Part shown: positions 7,815 to 16,449 of the stretch, one piece after another | Layout of the letters: the number at the start of each line of letters is the position of its first letter | How positions within the stretch are numbered: position 1 is the first letter of the stretch | Source: Jiella soli | GTDB lineage: Bacteria > Pseudomonadota > Alphaproteobacteria > Rhizobiales > Rhizobiaceae | Assembly: GCF_020615385.1 (NCBI RefSeq) | Contig: NZ_JAJAVB010000014.1 | Location: 93,710-157,709 of the forward strand | Direction: 5' to 3' | Length of the DNA stretch: 64,000 nt | Translations under genes and position numbers: made by a program | The notes under the pieces: generated by a model | Database searches by the model: none | The model's input: only the letters and a program-made list of their open reading frames with translations | What the model was told of the DNA's origin: nothing

Positions 7815-8750
7815 ATGACACCGACCAAAGCCGTCTTCCGTTTCGCCCCCAGCCCGAACGGCGAACTCCATCTCGGCCACGCCTATTCCGCGCTCCTGAA
7901 CCATGCCATGGCGCGGGCCGCCGAAGGACGCTTCCTCCTGCGGCTCGAAGACATCGACAAGGCGCGCTGCAGCCTCGCCTTCGAGCGCCAGATCGAGGAC
8001 GACCTCGCCTTTCTCGGCGTCGACTGGGACGAGCCGCCGCGGCGCCAGTCCGAGCACTTCGCCGACTACGCCGCGGCGCTCGAAGCGCTGGCGGACGAGG
8101 AGCTGATCTATCCGGCATTCATGACGCGGGGCGAGGTCCGCGCCTTCGCCGAACGCTTCGAGGAGGAGGAGGGCCGGCCCTGGCCGCGCGATCCCGATGG
8201 CGCGCCGATCTATCCCGGGCTCGACCGCCACGCCTCGACGGCCGAGCGGGAGAAACGGATGAGCGAGGGCGAGCGCTTCGCCTGGCGGCTCGACATGGAG
8301 CGGGCGATCGAATGCGCGCCGGCGCTGGCCTGGGAGGAGACCGGCGCCTCTCCGTCCGGCGACACCGGCGAGATCGTCGCGCGCCCGCTCGAATGGGGCG
8401 ACGTCGTCCTCGGCCGGCAGGACATGCCGACGAGCTATCACCTCGCCGTCATCGTCGACGATGGGCTGCAGGGCGTCACCGACGTCGTGCGCGGCCGCGA
8501 CCTCTTCTATGCGACCAGCGTCCACCGCCTCCTGCAGGCACTGCTCGGCCTGCCGGCGCCGCGCTACCATCATCACCCGCTGATCCTCGGCCCGGACGGG
8601 CGCAAGCTGTCGAAGAGCGCCCGCGACACCTCGCTGAGATCGCTGCGCGCGGCGGGGCTCGCCGCCGAGGACATCAGGCGCATGGTCGGGCTCCCCGGCC
8701 GGGCGGATGCCGAAATGCTCAGCCGGACAGGACGCTCAGCCACAGGCTGA
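7815..8750 (+). CDS. gluQ: Glutamyl-Q tRNA(Asp) synthetase
   Basis: A 311-residue paralogue of the glutamyl-tRNA synthetase catalytic core without an anticodon-binding domain. It glutamylates queuosine at position 34 of tRNA-Asp. Class I signatures are present: FAPSPNGELHLGHAYSAL (HLGH at 19-22) and the KLSKS loop (263-267). The cysteines that bind zinc in the E. coli enzyme (CxC after the YP pair) are replaced: the sequence reads YPAFMTRGE at residues 98-106, so this copy probably has no zinc site. The start agrees with the conserved N-terminus. The 3' end overlaps the convergent AEC transporter gene by 32 bases. Confidence 0.93.
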   Translation: MTPTKAVFRFAPSPNGELHLGHAYSALLNHAMARAAEGRFLLRLEDIDKARCSLAFERQIEDDLAFLGVDWDEPPRRQSEHFADYAAALEALADEELIYPAFMTRGEVRAFAERFEEEEGRPWPRDPDGAPIYPGLDRHASTAEREKRMSEGERFAWRLDMERAIECAPALAWEETGASPSGDTGEIVARPLEWGDVVLGRQDMPTSYHLAVIVDDGLQGVTDVVRGRDLFYATSVHRLLQALLGLPAPRYHHHPLILGPDGRKLSKSARDTSLRSLRAAGLAAEDIRRMVGLPGRADAEMLSRTGRSATG

Positions 8751-9705
8751 GCGTGAGCACCGAGGCGACCGTCGAGATCAGCGTCGCGGTGGCCGCGAGC
8801 TTCTCGCCCGCCTTGAAGTAGACGGCCAGGAGATAGGCGTTGACGCCGAGCGGCGAGGCGGCGGTGATCACCGCGCCCCGCACCCAGGAGGGCGGCAGGG
8901 ACAGTCTCGTCAGGAAGAACCAGGCGAGCGCCGGCATGACGATCAGCGACAGGGCGGAGACGACGATCGCCGGGACGATGTCGCCTCTGAGGCCGTAGCG
9001 CGGCAGCGACATGCCGAGCGCGAAGAGGGCGAGCGGGCCGGCCGTGCCGCCGAGGAGCTTCGCCACTTCGTCGAGATGGCCCTCCAGTGGCAGGCCGGTC
9101 GCCCGCCAGGCGAGGCCGCAGAGAATGCCGACGACGATGGCGTTGGTCAGGAGATTGCGCAGGACCCGGCCGCCGGTCTCGGTCAGCGAGGGTGGCGCCG
9201 GCGGCATGCCCGGATCGCCCTCGCCGCTCTCCTTGATGTCGAGCACCGCCGCCCGCTCGATCAGCAGCGTCGAGGCGATCATCATCATCGGCAGATGGAT
9301 CGAGATGATGATCAGGAGCGGCTCCAGCCCGGCGTCGCCATAGGCGCGCTGCAGGACCGGGAGTGCCACGAAGACGGTGTTGGCGAAGGCCGAGGAGACC
9401 CCCGCGATGACGCCGGCGCGGTGGTTCGCCTCGGTCAGCCTGCGCACCACCAGGGTGCCGATCGTCCAGACGATCGCGACGGCGCCGAAATAGCCGGCCC
9501 AAAGATAGAGCGGATTGGCGTCGCCGAAGGAGACGGTCGCCAGTGTGCGGAAGAGCAGGACCGGCACCGCGATGACGAAGACGAAGCGGGCGAGCCCGTC
9601 CCCGACGGCGTCCGACAGGAGCCGGGCGGCGACGGTGAGATAGCCGAGCGCCATCAGGCTGAAGATCGGGACGACGACGTTGAGGATGGTCTGCATGAGC
9701 GGCAC
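8719..9705 (-). CDS. AEC family transporter (auxin efflux carrier/malate permease type)
   Basis: A 328-residue inner-membrane protein with about ten hydrophobic helices in two blocks separated by a loop near residues 155-175 (IKESGEGDPGMPPAPPS). The pattern VIAGVSSAFANTVFVALPVL near residue 100 and GAVITAASPLGVNAYLLA near the C-terminus are typical of the AEC family, which exports or imports small organic acids and related compounds. The substrate is not predictable. The 3' end overlaps gluQ in a convergent arrangement. The start is about 184 bases from the divergent EamA gene, so the two promoters lie back to back. Confidence 0.88.
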   Translation of the reverse strand: MPLMQTILNVVVPIFSLMALGYLTVAARLLSDAVGDGLARFVFVIAVPVLLFRTLATVSFGDANPLYLWAGYFGAVAIVWTIGTLVVRRLTEANHRAGVIAGVSSAFANTVFVALPVLQRAYGDAGLEPLLIIISIHLPMMMIASTLLIERAAVLDIKESGEGDPGMPPAPPSLTETGGRVLRNLLTNAIVVGILCGLAWRATGLPLEGHLDEVAKLLGGTAGPLALFALGMSLPRYGLRGDIVPAIVVSALSLIVMPALAWFFLTRLSLPPSWVRGAVITAASPLGVNAYLLAVYFKAGEKLAATATLISTVASVLTLSLWLSVLSG

Positions 9706-9889
9706 CGGCTGAGCGTTCCAGAGGCGATAGACCGCGCGGGGTGAGTGCGCAAACCGGGGACGCGTCCGCCGTTCCCTCTGGCCCGGCTTTGCCTGCCGCC
9801 CGCCGCGCTGCTATGTCGCCCGCGAAAGCCGCGTCAGGCCCGGCGCGACCGCGCTCGCCGCGAACGGCCCCGCCCGAAAGACCCGTCCC

Positions 9890-10801
9890 GTGAACCGGTT
9901 CCTGCCCGCCTTTCCCGCCGTCTTCGTGCTCCTCTGGTCGACGGGTTTCATTGGCGCGCGCTATGCCATGCCGCATGCCGAGCCCTTCACCTTCCTGTCG
10001 ATCCGCTTTGGCCTGGCGCTTCTCGTCCTGACGGCGGTCGTCGCGCTCGGATCGGCGCGCTGGCCGCGGCCGGTCCCGGCTTTCCATGCGATGATCGCCG
10101 GAAGCCTCATCCACGGCGTCTATCTCGGCGGCGTCTTCTTCGCCGTCCGCCATGGGCTGAATGCCGGGATCGCCGCGCTGATCGTCGGTCTGCAGCCGAT
10201 CCTGACGACGATCCTCGCCTCGCTCTTCCTCAACGAGCGGGTGAAGCCGCGCCATGTGCTCGGGCTCGCCCTCGGCCTTCTCGGCGTCGCCCTCGTCATC
10301 CTGCCGAAGCTTCAGGGACCGGGCGCCTACGGCGTCCTGACGCTGGCGCCGGTCTTCCTCTCGGCGCTGTCGATCTCCGTCGGCACTGTCTGGCAGAAGC
10401 GCTTCGTGCAAGGCGTCGACCTACAGGCCGGCACGGCGCTGCAATATCTCGGCGCACTGATCCCGACATTTCTCCTCGCCCTCACCACCGAGACGATGGC
10501 GGTCGACTTCACCGGCGAGCTCGTCTTCGCGCTGTTCTGGCTGGTCTTCGTCCTGTCGATCGGGGCGGTATTCCTGATGCTGACCCTGATCCGGGAGGGC
10601 GCGGTCTCCTCGGTCGCCTCGCTCATGTATCTCGTCCCGGGCGTGACCGCGGTGATGGCCTGGGCGCTGTTCGGCGAGACGCTGACGCCGATCCAGCTTG
10701 TCGGCCTGGTACTCGCCGGCGTGGGCGTCGCCGCCGCGACGAAGGGGCTCCCGGGCCGGAAGGGCGCGGCCCGGAGCGTGCGTCGGGATCAAAGGGCCTG
10801 A
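9890..10801 (+). CDS. EamA/DMT superfamily transporter
   Basis: A 303-residue protein with ten predicted transmembrane helices formed by two EamA repeats. The N-terminus FVLLWSTGFIGARYAMPHAEP and the second-repeat end VASLMYLVPGVTAVMAWALFGE, followed by LTPIQLVGLVLAGVGVA, are characteristic. Members export amino acids or other metabolites; the substrate is unknown. The start is GTG at 9890, directly before the NRFLPAFPAVF helix; no better start is available in frame. It is transcribed divergently from the AEC transporter and is probably monocistronic. Confidence 0.9.
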   Translation: MNRFLPAFPAVFVLLWSTGFIGARYAMPHAEPFTFLSIRFGLALLVLTAVVALGSARWPRPVPAFHAMIAGSLIHGVYLGGVFFAVRHGLNAGIAALIVGLQPILTTILASLFLNERVKPRHVLGLALGLLGVALVILPKLQGPGAYGVLTLAPVFLSALSISVGTVWQKRFVQGVDLQAGTALQYLGALIPTFLLALTTETMAVDFTGELVFALFWLVFVLSIGAVFLMLTLIREGAVSSVASLMYLVPGVTAVMAWALFGETLTPIQLVGLVLAGVGVAAATKGLPGRKGAARSVRRDQRA

Positions 10802-11109
10802 CGGAGCACGGCGGGGATCGAGATCTGCCGGCGCTACCGACATCGGATCCTTCATTCGGCGCCACAGGATCCCGAGCGAAAGAGCACGACCACGAACAAC
10901 GGCCCATGATATGAGCCGGCAGCGTTGCTCGCCCGGAGTGTCTGGCGGCATTGCTGCCGTTCAGAGTGCATGATGTAGAGGACTCAACCTTTTGGCGAAA
11001 CAACAGTCGTAAGTCAGCGATAGAAAGTATAGGCGGACCTCTGACATTTTTGTGATCAGAGTTCCCTTACGATGAATGTGCTCAGAACGCTTGCCAATTT
11101 GCCTGCCGA
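10802..11109. other. Intergenic region with an AT-richer promoter-like part
   Basis: A 308-base gap after the EamA gene. The last 130 bases are AT-richer than the surroundings. They contain an inverted repeat CTCTGA (11039-11044) / TCAGAG (11056-11061), which could be an operator for the next gene. An out-of-frame small open frame beginning at the ATG at 11072 overlaps the next gene. No other gene is seen. Confidence 0.45.
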
Positions 11110-12006
11110 ATGGAATCATTGTGTGGGGCTCGAGGATGGCAAGACAAAATGCTTATTCATTTTCCGGGCAGGTTGGACCTCGTTCGGGATAGGCTCCCCT
11201 TTGCCTCGGTTCGTCCCGCAAACTGGCGCCCTGTTCTGAAAGCGATCGAGCGAGTTCTGCCGCACTGCAGCGCGACGCTTGAGCCGATCGCACTTGATGC
11301 CGTGGATTCGCAGCAGGCCTTCATCGCCGTCGGCTCTGCCGTCGGCATGCCGGTCTTCGCTCACACCGGTCACCGCGGCCGCGCCCTGGCCGCAGGATCC
11401 ACATTTTCGATCACCGACGGTGCGTTGGCGGAGGCGGGCGAGCCGAGATGCCCCCTGTCTCACGACGGACGCGACGGCGTCGGCTTCGTCCTGCAGACCT
11501 TCGACACCTGCAGCTGGGTCCTGTCGATCATGGCGCCGCCGGGCGAAGGCCGGTCCTACATTCCGACGATCAATGCCTTCCTGCGCCGCCTCGGGCGGCA
11601 GATGCAGGAGGCCTTTCTGGTGTCGCATGGCGTCGGAACGCGCCATCAGCCGGACCGCGAGGTGATCGAGGGCACATGGGACCGGCTGGACATGCCGGTC
11701 ATGCTGCTCGGATCGGAACTGCAGCCGCAGGCGATGAACGTCGCCGCGGAGGAACTGGCGACGACGCGGCGCTTCTTTGCGCCCCGCGCGGCCAACGGCT
11801 CCCTCCGCGCCGCGAGCAACCGCGACAATGAGCGGCTGCTCGAAGCGGCGTTCCAGGTGCGCTGCGGCGAACGCAAGGAGGCGCGGCTGACTCTCAACGG
11901 GGTCAGGGGCTCCGCCGGTCTGCGGGTCTCGATCTTCGCGACGGGAAGCCGATCGGCAGAAACCGCCGAACGCGACCTCGTCGCAGTGTTCGGCACCGTC
12001 GCCTGA
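11110..12006 (+). CDS. Orphan protein resembling the sensory part of some LuxR-type regulators, without HTH
   Basis: A 298-residue protein I do not recognise with certainty. Residues 34-195 (from PANWRPVLKAIERVLPHCSA) resemble the N-terminal ligand-sensing part of a group of alphaproteobacterial LuxR-family regulators. About residues 196-250 (MPVMLLGSELQPQAMNVAAE onward) resemble the PAS-like segment that precedes their DNA-binding domain. The C-terminal helix-turn-helix expected after residue 298 is missing, and I see no remnant downstream. The first 30 residues look poor, and a +2 frame from 11072 encodes a competing N-terminus, so the true start is unsure. It may be a DNA-binding-deficient regulator or a decayed gene. 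Confidence 0.6.
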   Translation: MESLCGARGWQDKMLIHFPGRLDLVRDRLPFASVRPANWRPVLKAIERVLPHCSATLEPIALDAVDSQQAFIAVGSAVGMPVFAHTGHRGRALAAGSTFSITDGALAEAGEPRCPLSHDGRDGVGFVLQTFDTCSWVLSIMAPPGEGRSYIPTINAFLRRLGRQMQEAFLVSHGVGTRHQPDREVIEGTWDRLDMPVMLLGSELQPQAMNVAAEELATTRRFFAPRAANGSLRAASNRDNERLLEAAFQVRCGERKEARLTLNGVRGSAGLRVSIFATGSRSAETAERDLVAVFGTVA

Positions 12007-12529
12007 CGCCCACGTTCCAGCGCGTGAAATAGGAGGGACCCGGACCGCGCGGTCCGGATCCCGTTCGCTTCCGTCTGGCGGAATGCTGGGAGACATTGCA
12101 GCCATTGCTGTTCCGGTGCCAGATATCCACCGGGCAGACGGCATGGGTGCGCAAATTCGGATGCAATCGCCAGGCGGACGCGTCAGCTACTTCGCCCGCC
12201 AAGCCGCTTGACCCTCGCCGGAGCAATGCGGCCGGCAGGCAGACCGGGCGTTGCGCGCGGGGCCGCGTTCGGACGACTCGCGCCGCAACTGACACCCTAC
12301 GAGACAATACCCGCATGGGATCGGCGAAACGCGAAGAGGTTGACGGCGGAAGTCGGAGACGCCTGCGCGCCGAAACCGCAGCCCGGCGAACCGGTCGCCG
12401 AGCCCGCCAGCGGCTATGGGCGCCGAACCGAACATGTCGGCGCACCTGGTGTCGCTATCGCGACATGGCGAGGGCTCGCGGCAAACTCGGAGCCGCGGCC
12501 GTGTCGGCCGCCGGCGCCGATGCGCGAGA
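12007..12529. other. Intergenic region of about 520 bases
   Basis: No credible gene. Open frames on the plus strand (for example 12096-12746) are arginine-rich and overlap infC antisense, as expected of shadows. The segment starts with a strong hairpin (12035-12062), and the infC terminator region must lie near its right end. Confidence 0.45.
12035..12062. terminator. Hairpin downstream of the orphan regulator-like gene
   Basis: GGGACCCGGACCGC pairs with GCGGTCCGGATCCC with one mismatch and almost no loop, 29 bases after the stop at 12006. No clear T-run follows, so termination activity is inferred only from position. Confidence 0.4.
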
Positions 12530-13069
12530 TCAGCCTCGCGGTGCCAGAACCATCATCATCTGGCGGCCTTCGAGCTTGGGTTCGGCTTCGACCTTGGAAT
12601 ATTCGGCCGTCTCTTCCCGGACCCTGTTCAGAAGCTGCATGCCGAGCTCCTGGTGCGCCATCTCGCGCCCGCGGAACCTCAGCGTCACCTTGACCTTGTC
12701 GCCCTCGTCGAAGAATCGGCGGACCGACTTCATCTTGGTCTCGTAGTCGTGCTCGTCGATGTTCGGCCGCATCTTGATCTCTTTGACCTCGATGGTCTTC
12801 TGGCGCCTGCGCGCTTCGGCCGCCTTCTTCTGGCCCTCGTACTTAAGCTTGCCGAGGTCGAGAATCTTGCAGACGGGCGGGTTCGCGGTCGGCACGATCT
12901 CGACGAGATCGAGGCCAGCCTCCTCCGCCAGCGCCATCGCTTCGGACGTGTCGGTGGGGCCACGATTCTGGCCCTCCGCGTCGATCAGCTGAACTTGCGG
13001 AACCCGGATTTCCCGGTTTGAACGCGGTCCTTCCTTTTGGACCGGTGGTGCACGAAATGGTCGGCGAAT
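12530..13069 (-). CDS. infC: Translation initiation factor IF-3, ATT start
   Basis: A 179-residue IF-3 that binds the 30S subunit, prevents subunit joining and proofreads the start codon. The N-domain has [19 protein letters not shown] (about 17-35) and the linker and C-domain [18 protein letters not shown]; the C-terminus [13 protein letters not shown] is typical. No ATG or GTG fits the N-terminus. An ATT codon at 13069 stands nine bases after an AGGAG ribosome site and begins the usual RRPFRAPP sequence. infC of E. coli starts with AUU, which IF-3 discriminates against, giving autoregulation; the same logic probably applies here. rpmI and rplT are not adjacent downstream. Confidence 0.94.
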   Translation of the reverse strand: MRRPFRAPPVQKEGPRSNREIRVPQVQLIDAEGQNRGPTDTSEAMALAEEAGLDLVEIVPTANPPVCKILDLGKLKYEGQKKAAEARRRQKTIEVKEIKMRPNIDEHDYETKMKSVRRFFDEGDKVKVTLRFRGREMAHQELGMQLLNRVREETAEYSKVEAEPKLEGRQMMMVLAPRG

Positions 13070-13083
13070 GGTCGTTCTCTCCT
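13067..13083 (-). promoter_or_regulatory. infC ribosome site with ATT initiation codon
   Basis: On the minus strand the sequence reads AGGAGAGAACGACC then ATT. The strong AGGAG and its distance of nine bases to the ATT decide the start. The rare start codon is the basis of IF-3 autoregulation in enterobacteria; that mechanism here is inferred. Confidence 0.8.
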
Positions 13084-13374
13084 GTTCGTTGACGACGTCG
13101 GACGAATATAGGGATGCAGTCTGCGAAAATCGACCGCAAACCCACGGCAGCTGCCGCAGCCGCGTCTCGGCCAACCGGTCTTATAGCATCTCCGGCCTTG
13201 ATTGACACGCGCGAACAGGCACAAAAGTGCCGATCTCGATCCAGGCGTGAGCGTACGAGCCGCTCGCAAGGCCGGCTCTGCCGGAGCGGCAAATGGACGA
13301 TCGCCGCCGCATGCGGGCATCTTCCGCCGGCTTGCGGAGCCCGAGAAGCCGAGAGAGAAGCGGGGAGAACAGCC
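13070..13374. other. Divergent intergenic region between infC and the hydrolase gene
   Basis: 305 bases carrying the infC leader and promoter and the promoter of the divergent alpha/beta hydrolase gene. No additional gene or clear hairpin is seen. Short in-frame extensions of both neighbours into this region look unlike their families. Confidence 0.45.
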
Positions 13375-14181
13375 ATGACCGACCAGCCCGGAAACGAGGA
13401 AGCGGGGACCATCCCCGTCGGCAGCGGCGCCGAGCAGCGGGAAATCGCCTTCCGCAGCTGCCAGGGAGAGGCGCCCGGCCTCGTCTGGCTCGGCGGCTAC
13501 CGCTCCGACATGCGCGGCACCAAGGCCGAGCATCTTGCCGATCTCGCGCGACGCGACGGCCTCGGCTATTGCCGCTTCGATTATTCCGGCCATGGTGCCT
13601 CCGGCGGCCGGTTCGAAGACGGAACGATCAGCCGCTGGACCGAGGAGGCGGCGGCAGTGCTGGCCGCCACGACCCGGGGCCGTGTCATCCTCGTCGCCTC
13701 TTCCATGGGTGCCTGGATCGCGCTCAGGCTGGTGCAGCGGGCGGCGGAGTTCGGGCTCACCGGCCGCATCGCCGGGCTCCTGCTCCTGGCGCCCGCCCCC
13801 GACTTCACCCACCGGCTGATGCTGCCACGGATGACCGAGACCCAGCGAGAGGCCCTCGACCGCGACGGTCTCATCACCGAGCCGTCCGAGTATGGGCCGG
13901 AGCCCAATGTCTATACGCGGGCGCTGTTTGAGGACGGCGCCGCTAACCTCGTCATGGACGGCCTCATCGAGACAGGCTGCCCGGTCACCGTGATCCAGGG
14001 CATGGCCGATCCCGACGTACCCTTTGCCCATGCGCTGGAACTCGTCGAGCACCTGCCGTTCCACGGCGTCGTCGTCACCCTGGTGCGCGACGGCGACCAT
14101 CGTCTGTCGCGCCCGCAGGACCTCGCGCTGATCGAGCGAGCAACCAAGGATCTCGTCGCGGACATTCGTAATTCCGTCTGA
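13375..14181 (+). CDS. Alpha/beta hydrolase
   Basis: A 268-residue cytosolic alpha/beta-hydrolase-fold protein. The nucleophile elbow is VASSMGAW with Ser110; the first glycine of the GxSxG motif is alanine, a common variant. The likely acid lies in QGMADPDVPF (Asp212 or Asp214) and the catalytic histidine is His242 in RDGDHRLSR. The region WLGGYRSDMRGTKAEHLADL before FDYSGHGAS is typical of serine hydrolases related to ABHD10, which acts on acylated proteins. The substrate here is unknown. It is divergent from infC, starts at an ATG after a GGGGAGA ribosome site, and seems monocistronic. Confidence 0.88.
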   Translation: MTDQPGNEEAGTIPVGSGAEQREIAFRSCQGEAPGLVWLGGYRSDMRGTKAEHLADLARRDGLGYCRFDYSGHGASGGRFEDGTISRWTEEAAAVLAATTRGRVILVASSMGAWIALRLVQRAAEFGLTGRIAGLLLLAPAPDFTHRLMLPRMTETQREALDRDGLITEPSEYGPEPNVYTRALFEDGAANLVMDGLIETGCPVTVIQGMADPDVPFAHALELVEHLPFHGVVVTLVRDGDHRLSRPQDLALIERATKDLVADIRNSV

Positions 14182-14227
14182 TTTTAAGGCCCGCAAGTCA
14201 GCGATTTCATAATCTTAGCGGAAGTAC

Positions 14228-14243
14228 GTGACAATTTCGTCAC
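14228..14243. promoter_or_regulatory. Inverted repeat GTGAC-N6-GTCAC
   Basis: A 5-bp-arm inverted repeat in an AT-richer patch between the hydrolase gene and the BTLCP gene. The spacing does not match a CRP site (GTGA-N6-TCAC). It could be an operator, but nothing identifies the regulator. Confidence 0.3.
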
Positions 14244-14472
14244 ATCGTCGCAAACGGGCTGAATAACCCCTTCCAAATCAGGCGCTTGGCGCTAGGGCCC
14301 GGCGCCGGCCGGCGGGCGGATCGTGCACCTGACACCCTCCCGCACCGGTCTTGACTTGCGCGAGCCTCGCGTTTGGGCGGGAGAGCGGCTGCCCAATAGA
14401 TTGACAGCTATCCGTATTGCACCGAACATCATCACACCACGACAGAACCTGACCTGCGCATGAGGGGAATGC

Positions 14473-15093
14473 ATGGGGAATTTTCGCGCGATCGGCGCCA
14501 CGGCCTTACTTTGTCTGGCGGCAACCTTTGGGACACCGGCTGCGGCGGAGTATCGCGGGCCGTCCATGGTCATCGGCACCAAGACCACACGGCCGATCGG
14601 CCACGAGGTCTTCTGCCGCTCGCATGAGGCCGAATGCCGGCCGCTCGAATCGCGGGTTGCCGATCGCGCGCTCGAACTGACGCCGGCGATCATCATCGCG
14701 GTCGCCGCGATCAACACCGCGATCAACGCCGAGATCACGCCGAAATCCGATAAGGACATCTACGGCGTCAAGGAGTTGTGGACCTATCCCGAGACCGAAG
14801 GGGATTGCGAGGATTTCGCCCTGCTGAAGCGGCGGATGCTGCATGAAAAGGTCGGGATCGACCTGTCCGACCTGTTGATGACGGTCGTGCGCAAACGCAA
14901 TGGCGAAGGCCACGCGATCCTCACTCTGAGGACCACCGCCGGCGACTTCGTCCTAGACAATCTCAACTGGCGCGTGCTGCCTTGGTCGGATGCGCCCTAC
15001 CGCTTCCTCAAGCGGCAGGATACGAGGGATCCCGGCCAATGGGTCAGGGTCGAGGACGGCGGCGAAGTGCTTGTCGGCGCCGTCAAGAAGTGA
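14473..15093 (+). CDS. Transglutaminase-like cysteine proteinase (BTLCP family)
   Basis: A 206-residue protein with a signal peptide (hydrophobic residues 6-20, cleavage near TPAAAEY) and therefore periplasmic. The catalytic triad of the bacterial transglutaminase-like cysteine proteinases is intact: Cys112 in EGDCEDFALLK, His147 in EGHAIL and Asp162 in VLDNLNW. The family includes LapG, which cleaves large surface adhesins when released from LapD. No LapD or RTX adhesin gene lies beside it, although a vWA-RTX protein is encoded at 51-53 kb. It is preceded by nearly 300 bases of non-coding sequence and appears monocistronic. Confidence 0.9.
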   Translation: MGNFRAIGATALLCLAATFGTPAAAEYRGPSMVIGTKTTRPIGHEVFCRSHEAECRPLESRVADRALELTPAIIIAVAAINTAINAEITPKSDKDIYGVKELWTYPETEGDCEDFALLKRRMLHEKVGIDLSDLLMTVVRKRNGEGHAILTLRTTAGDFVLDNLNWRVLPWSDAPYRFLKRQDTRDPGQWVRVEDGGEVLVGAVKK

Positions 15094-15231
15094 CGCCGCC
15101 CCAAGAACGTGGCCGGCCGAACCCGGCTAACGTTACCTTTCGGTAAATGTTCGCCGCATCTTATACCCGTTAATATCCGCCGTCCCTTCGCCTGGTTAGG
15201 ATGGGCCATGCATCCCCATAAAGGAAGGCGG

Positions 15232-15429
15232 ATGATGCCCATAGAAGACGACATCCAGCTTGCCGAAGAGGTCGAGTCAGCACTGCGTGCTCTGGGCATC
15301 GCCGATGTTCGAACCGGCGAGGACCGTCCTCTGAAGCCCCATGTCATGGCGCTCAGGGGGGACGGCGAGTCTGCCAGGACCTCCTCAGCGTCTCGCAAGG
15401 ATCCCACGAAGGGAGAATGCCGGGACTGA
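15232..15429 (+). CDS. Small hypothetical protein
   Basis: A possible 65-residue protein starting at one of two adjacent ATG codons (15232 or 15235) after a clear AAGGAAGG ribosome site. Codon use is GC-biased at the third position like the neighbours, which supports coding. The N-terminal half is acidic and helical (EDDIQLAEEVESALRALGIA) and the C-terminus is polar. I recognise no family. The extension of the frame to 15109 is arginine-rich and less likely. Confidence 0.45.
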   Translation: MMPIEDDIQLAEEVESALRALGIADVRTGEDRPLKPHVMALRGDGESARTSSASRKDPTKGECRD

Positions 15430-15788
15430 TAGCGAGCGTTCGCTCCAGCCCGCAGGCGTGCGGAGTCGACTGCTCGCCGGCCCGCCGCCGGTCGAGACCG
15501 GTTCCTCCGCCGCCGGACGCACCGCCCGTGCCAGTGTCCGATCTGCCCGCCTGTCGGTGGTCTCCGTTCCCCTTCTCCCATTCTGACCCCACGTGGCTCT
15601 AGCTCGGCCCGGCTCCGCGATATCGTCTCGCGGCAGGAGGGGACGGATATGAACGCTGGAGGATTCCCGCCGCTCCCATAGTTGCGCACCGCGACCGCTT
15701 TCGTGCAGAAGGCCAATCCTGTTCCGCGCGCGTACGCTCGATCCAGGGCCGCGCCGATCGGGCCCACGCCGTCCGGGAGAAACCGCAG
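15430..15788. other. Intergenic region upstream of the potassium transport operon
   Basis: About 360 bases without a convincing gene. It must include the promoter of trkA/trkH. I see no strong repeat or riboswitch-like structure. Confidence 0.4.
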
Positions 15789-16448
15789 ATGCGAGCCAGA
15801 CACCGCAGCTTCGCCGTCATCGGCCTCGGCTCCTTCGGCTCGACCGTCGCGACGGCGCTGGCGGGCAGCGGCGACGACGTCGTCGGGATCGACATCGACG
15901 AGACGCGGGTGCGCCAGCACGCCGACGACCTGTCCCAGGCCCTGATCATCGATGCCCGCGACGAGGACGCCCTTGCGGAGGCGGGGCTTGCCGAGCACGA
16001 CGTCGTCCTCGTGGCGATCGGCGAGGATCTCGAGGCCAGCGTCATCTGCACGATGAACCTCAAGCTGATCGGCGCCAAATGCATCTGGGTGAAGGCGTTC
16101 TCCAAGACCCATCACCGCATCCTCTCGCGCCTCGGCGCCGACCGCGTCATCCAGCCCGAGCGCGATACCGGCCTTCATGTCGCCGAGACCCTGCATTCGC
16201 CCTTCGTCTCGGACTTCATGAGCCTCGGCAACGGCTTCCACGTCGTCAACATCGTCATCGACGAGGAGATCGCCGGCCGCAAGATCGGCGATCTCGGCAA
16301 GACCGACGGCGAGACGCTGCGCGTCGTCGGCGTCATGCGCGGCGCCCGTTCGATCGAGTGCAGGGAGGACCTCACGCTGGAAGAGAACGACCGCCTCCTC
16401 CTGCTCGGCCGCCGCAACGATCTGCGCCGCTTCACCGGGCAGTTCTGA
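15789..16448 (+). CDS. Potassium uptake regulatory protein, TrkA/KtrA type
   Basis: A 219-residue cytosolic RCK protein. The N-terminal Rossmann motif FAVIGLGSFGSTVA (GxGxxG at about 12-17) ends in an acidic GIDID (about 38-42), which fits NAD(H)/ATP binding. The C-terminal 80 residues form a TrkA_C domain (KIGDLGKTDGETLRVVGVMR). A single RCK_N/RCK_C unit of this size is the KtrA/KtrC type, which forms an octameric ring gating the membrane subunit. The gene ends one base before the membrane subunit gene, so the two are translationally coupled and encode one K+ uptake system. Confidence 0.93.
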   Translation: MRARHRSFAVIGLGSFGSTVATALAGSGDDVVGIDIDETRVRQHADDLSQALIIDARDEDALAEAGLAEHDVVLVAIGEDLEASVICTMNLKLIGAKCIWVKAFSKTHHRILSRLGADRVIQPERDTGLHVAETLHSPFVSDFMSLGNGFHVVNIVIDEEIAGRKIGDLGKTDGETLRVVGVMRGARSIECREDLTLEENDRLLLLGRRNDLRRFTGQF

Positions 16449-16449
16449 G

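Noticed and set aside
12096..12746. 216-residue plus-strand open frame between the orphan gene and infC
   Set aside because: Arginine-rich without motifs, overlaps infC antisense, and no ribosome site.
11011..14205. Shared AAGTCAGCGAT at 11011 and 14195
   Set aside because: An 11-base match in two places of a 64-kb window can arise by chance, and no further similarity flanks it.
14228..14243. GTGAC-N6-GTCAC as a CRP/FNR site
   Set aside because: The spacing between GTGA and TCAC is eight, not six, so it does not fit the CRP consensus; kept only as an unassigned inverted repeat.
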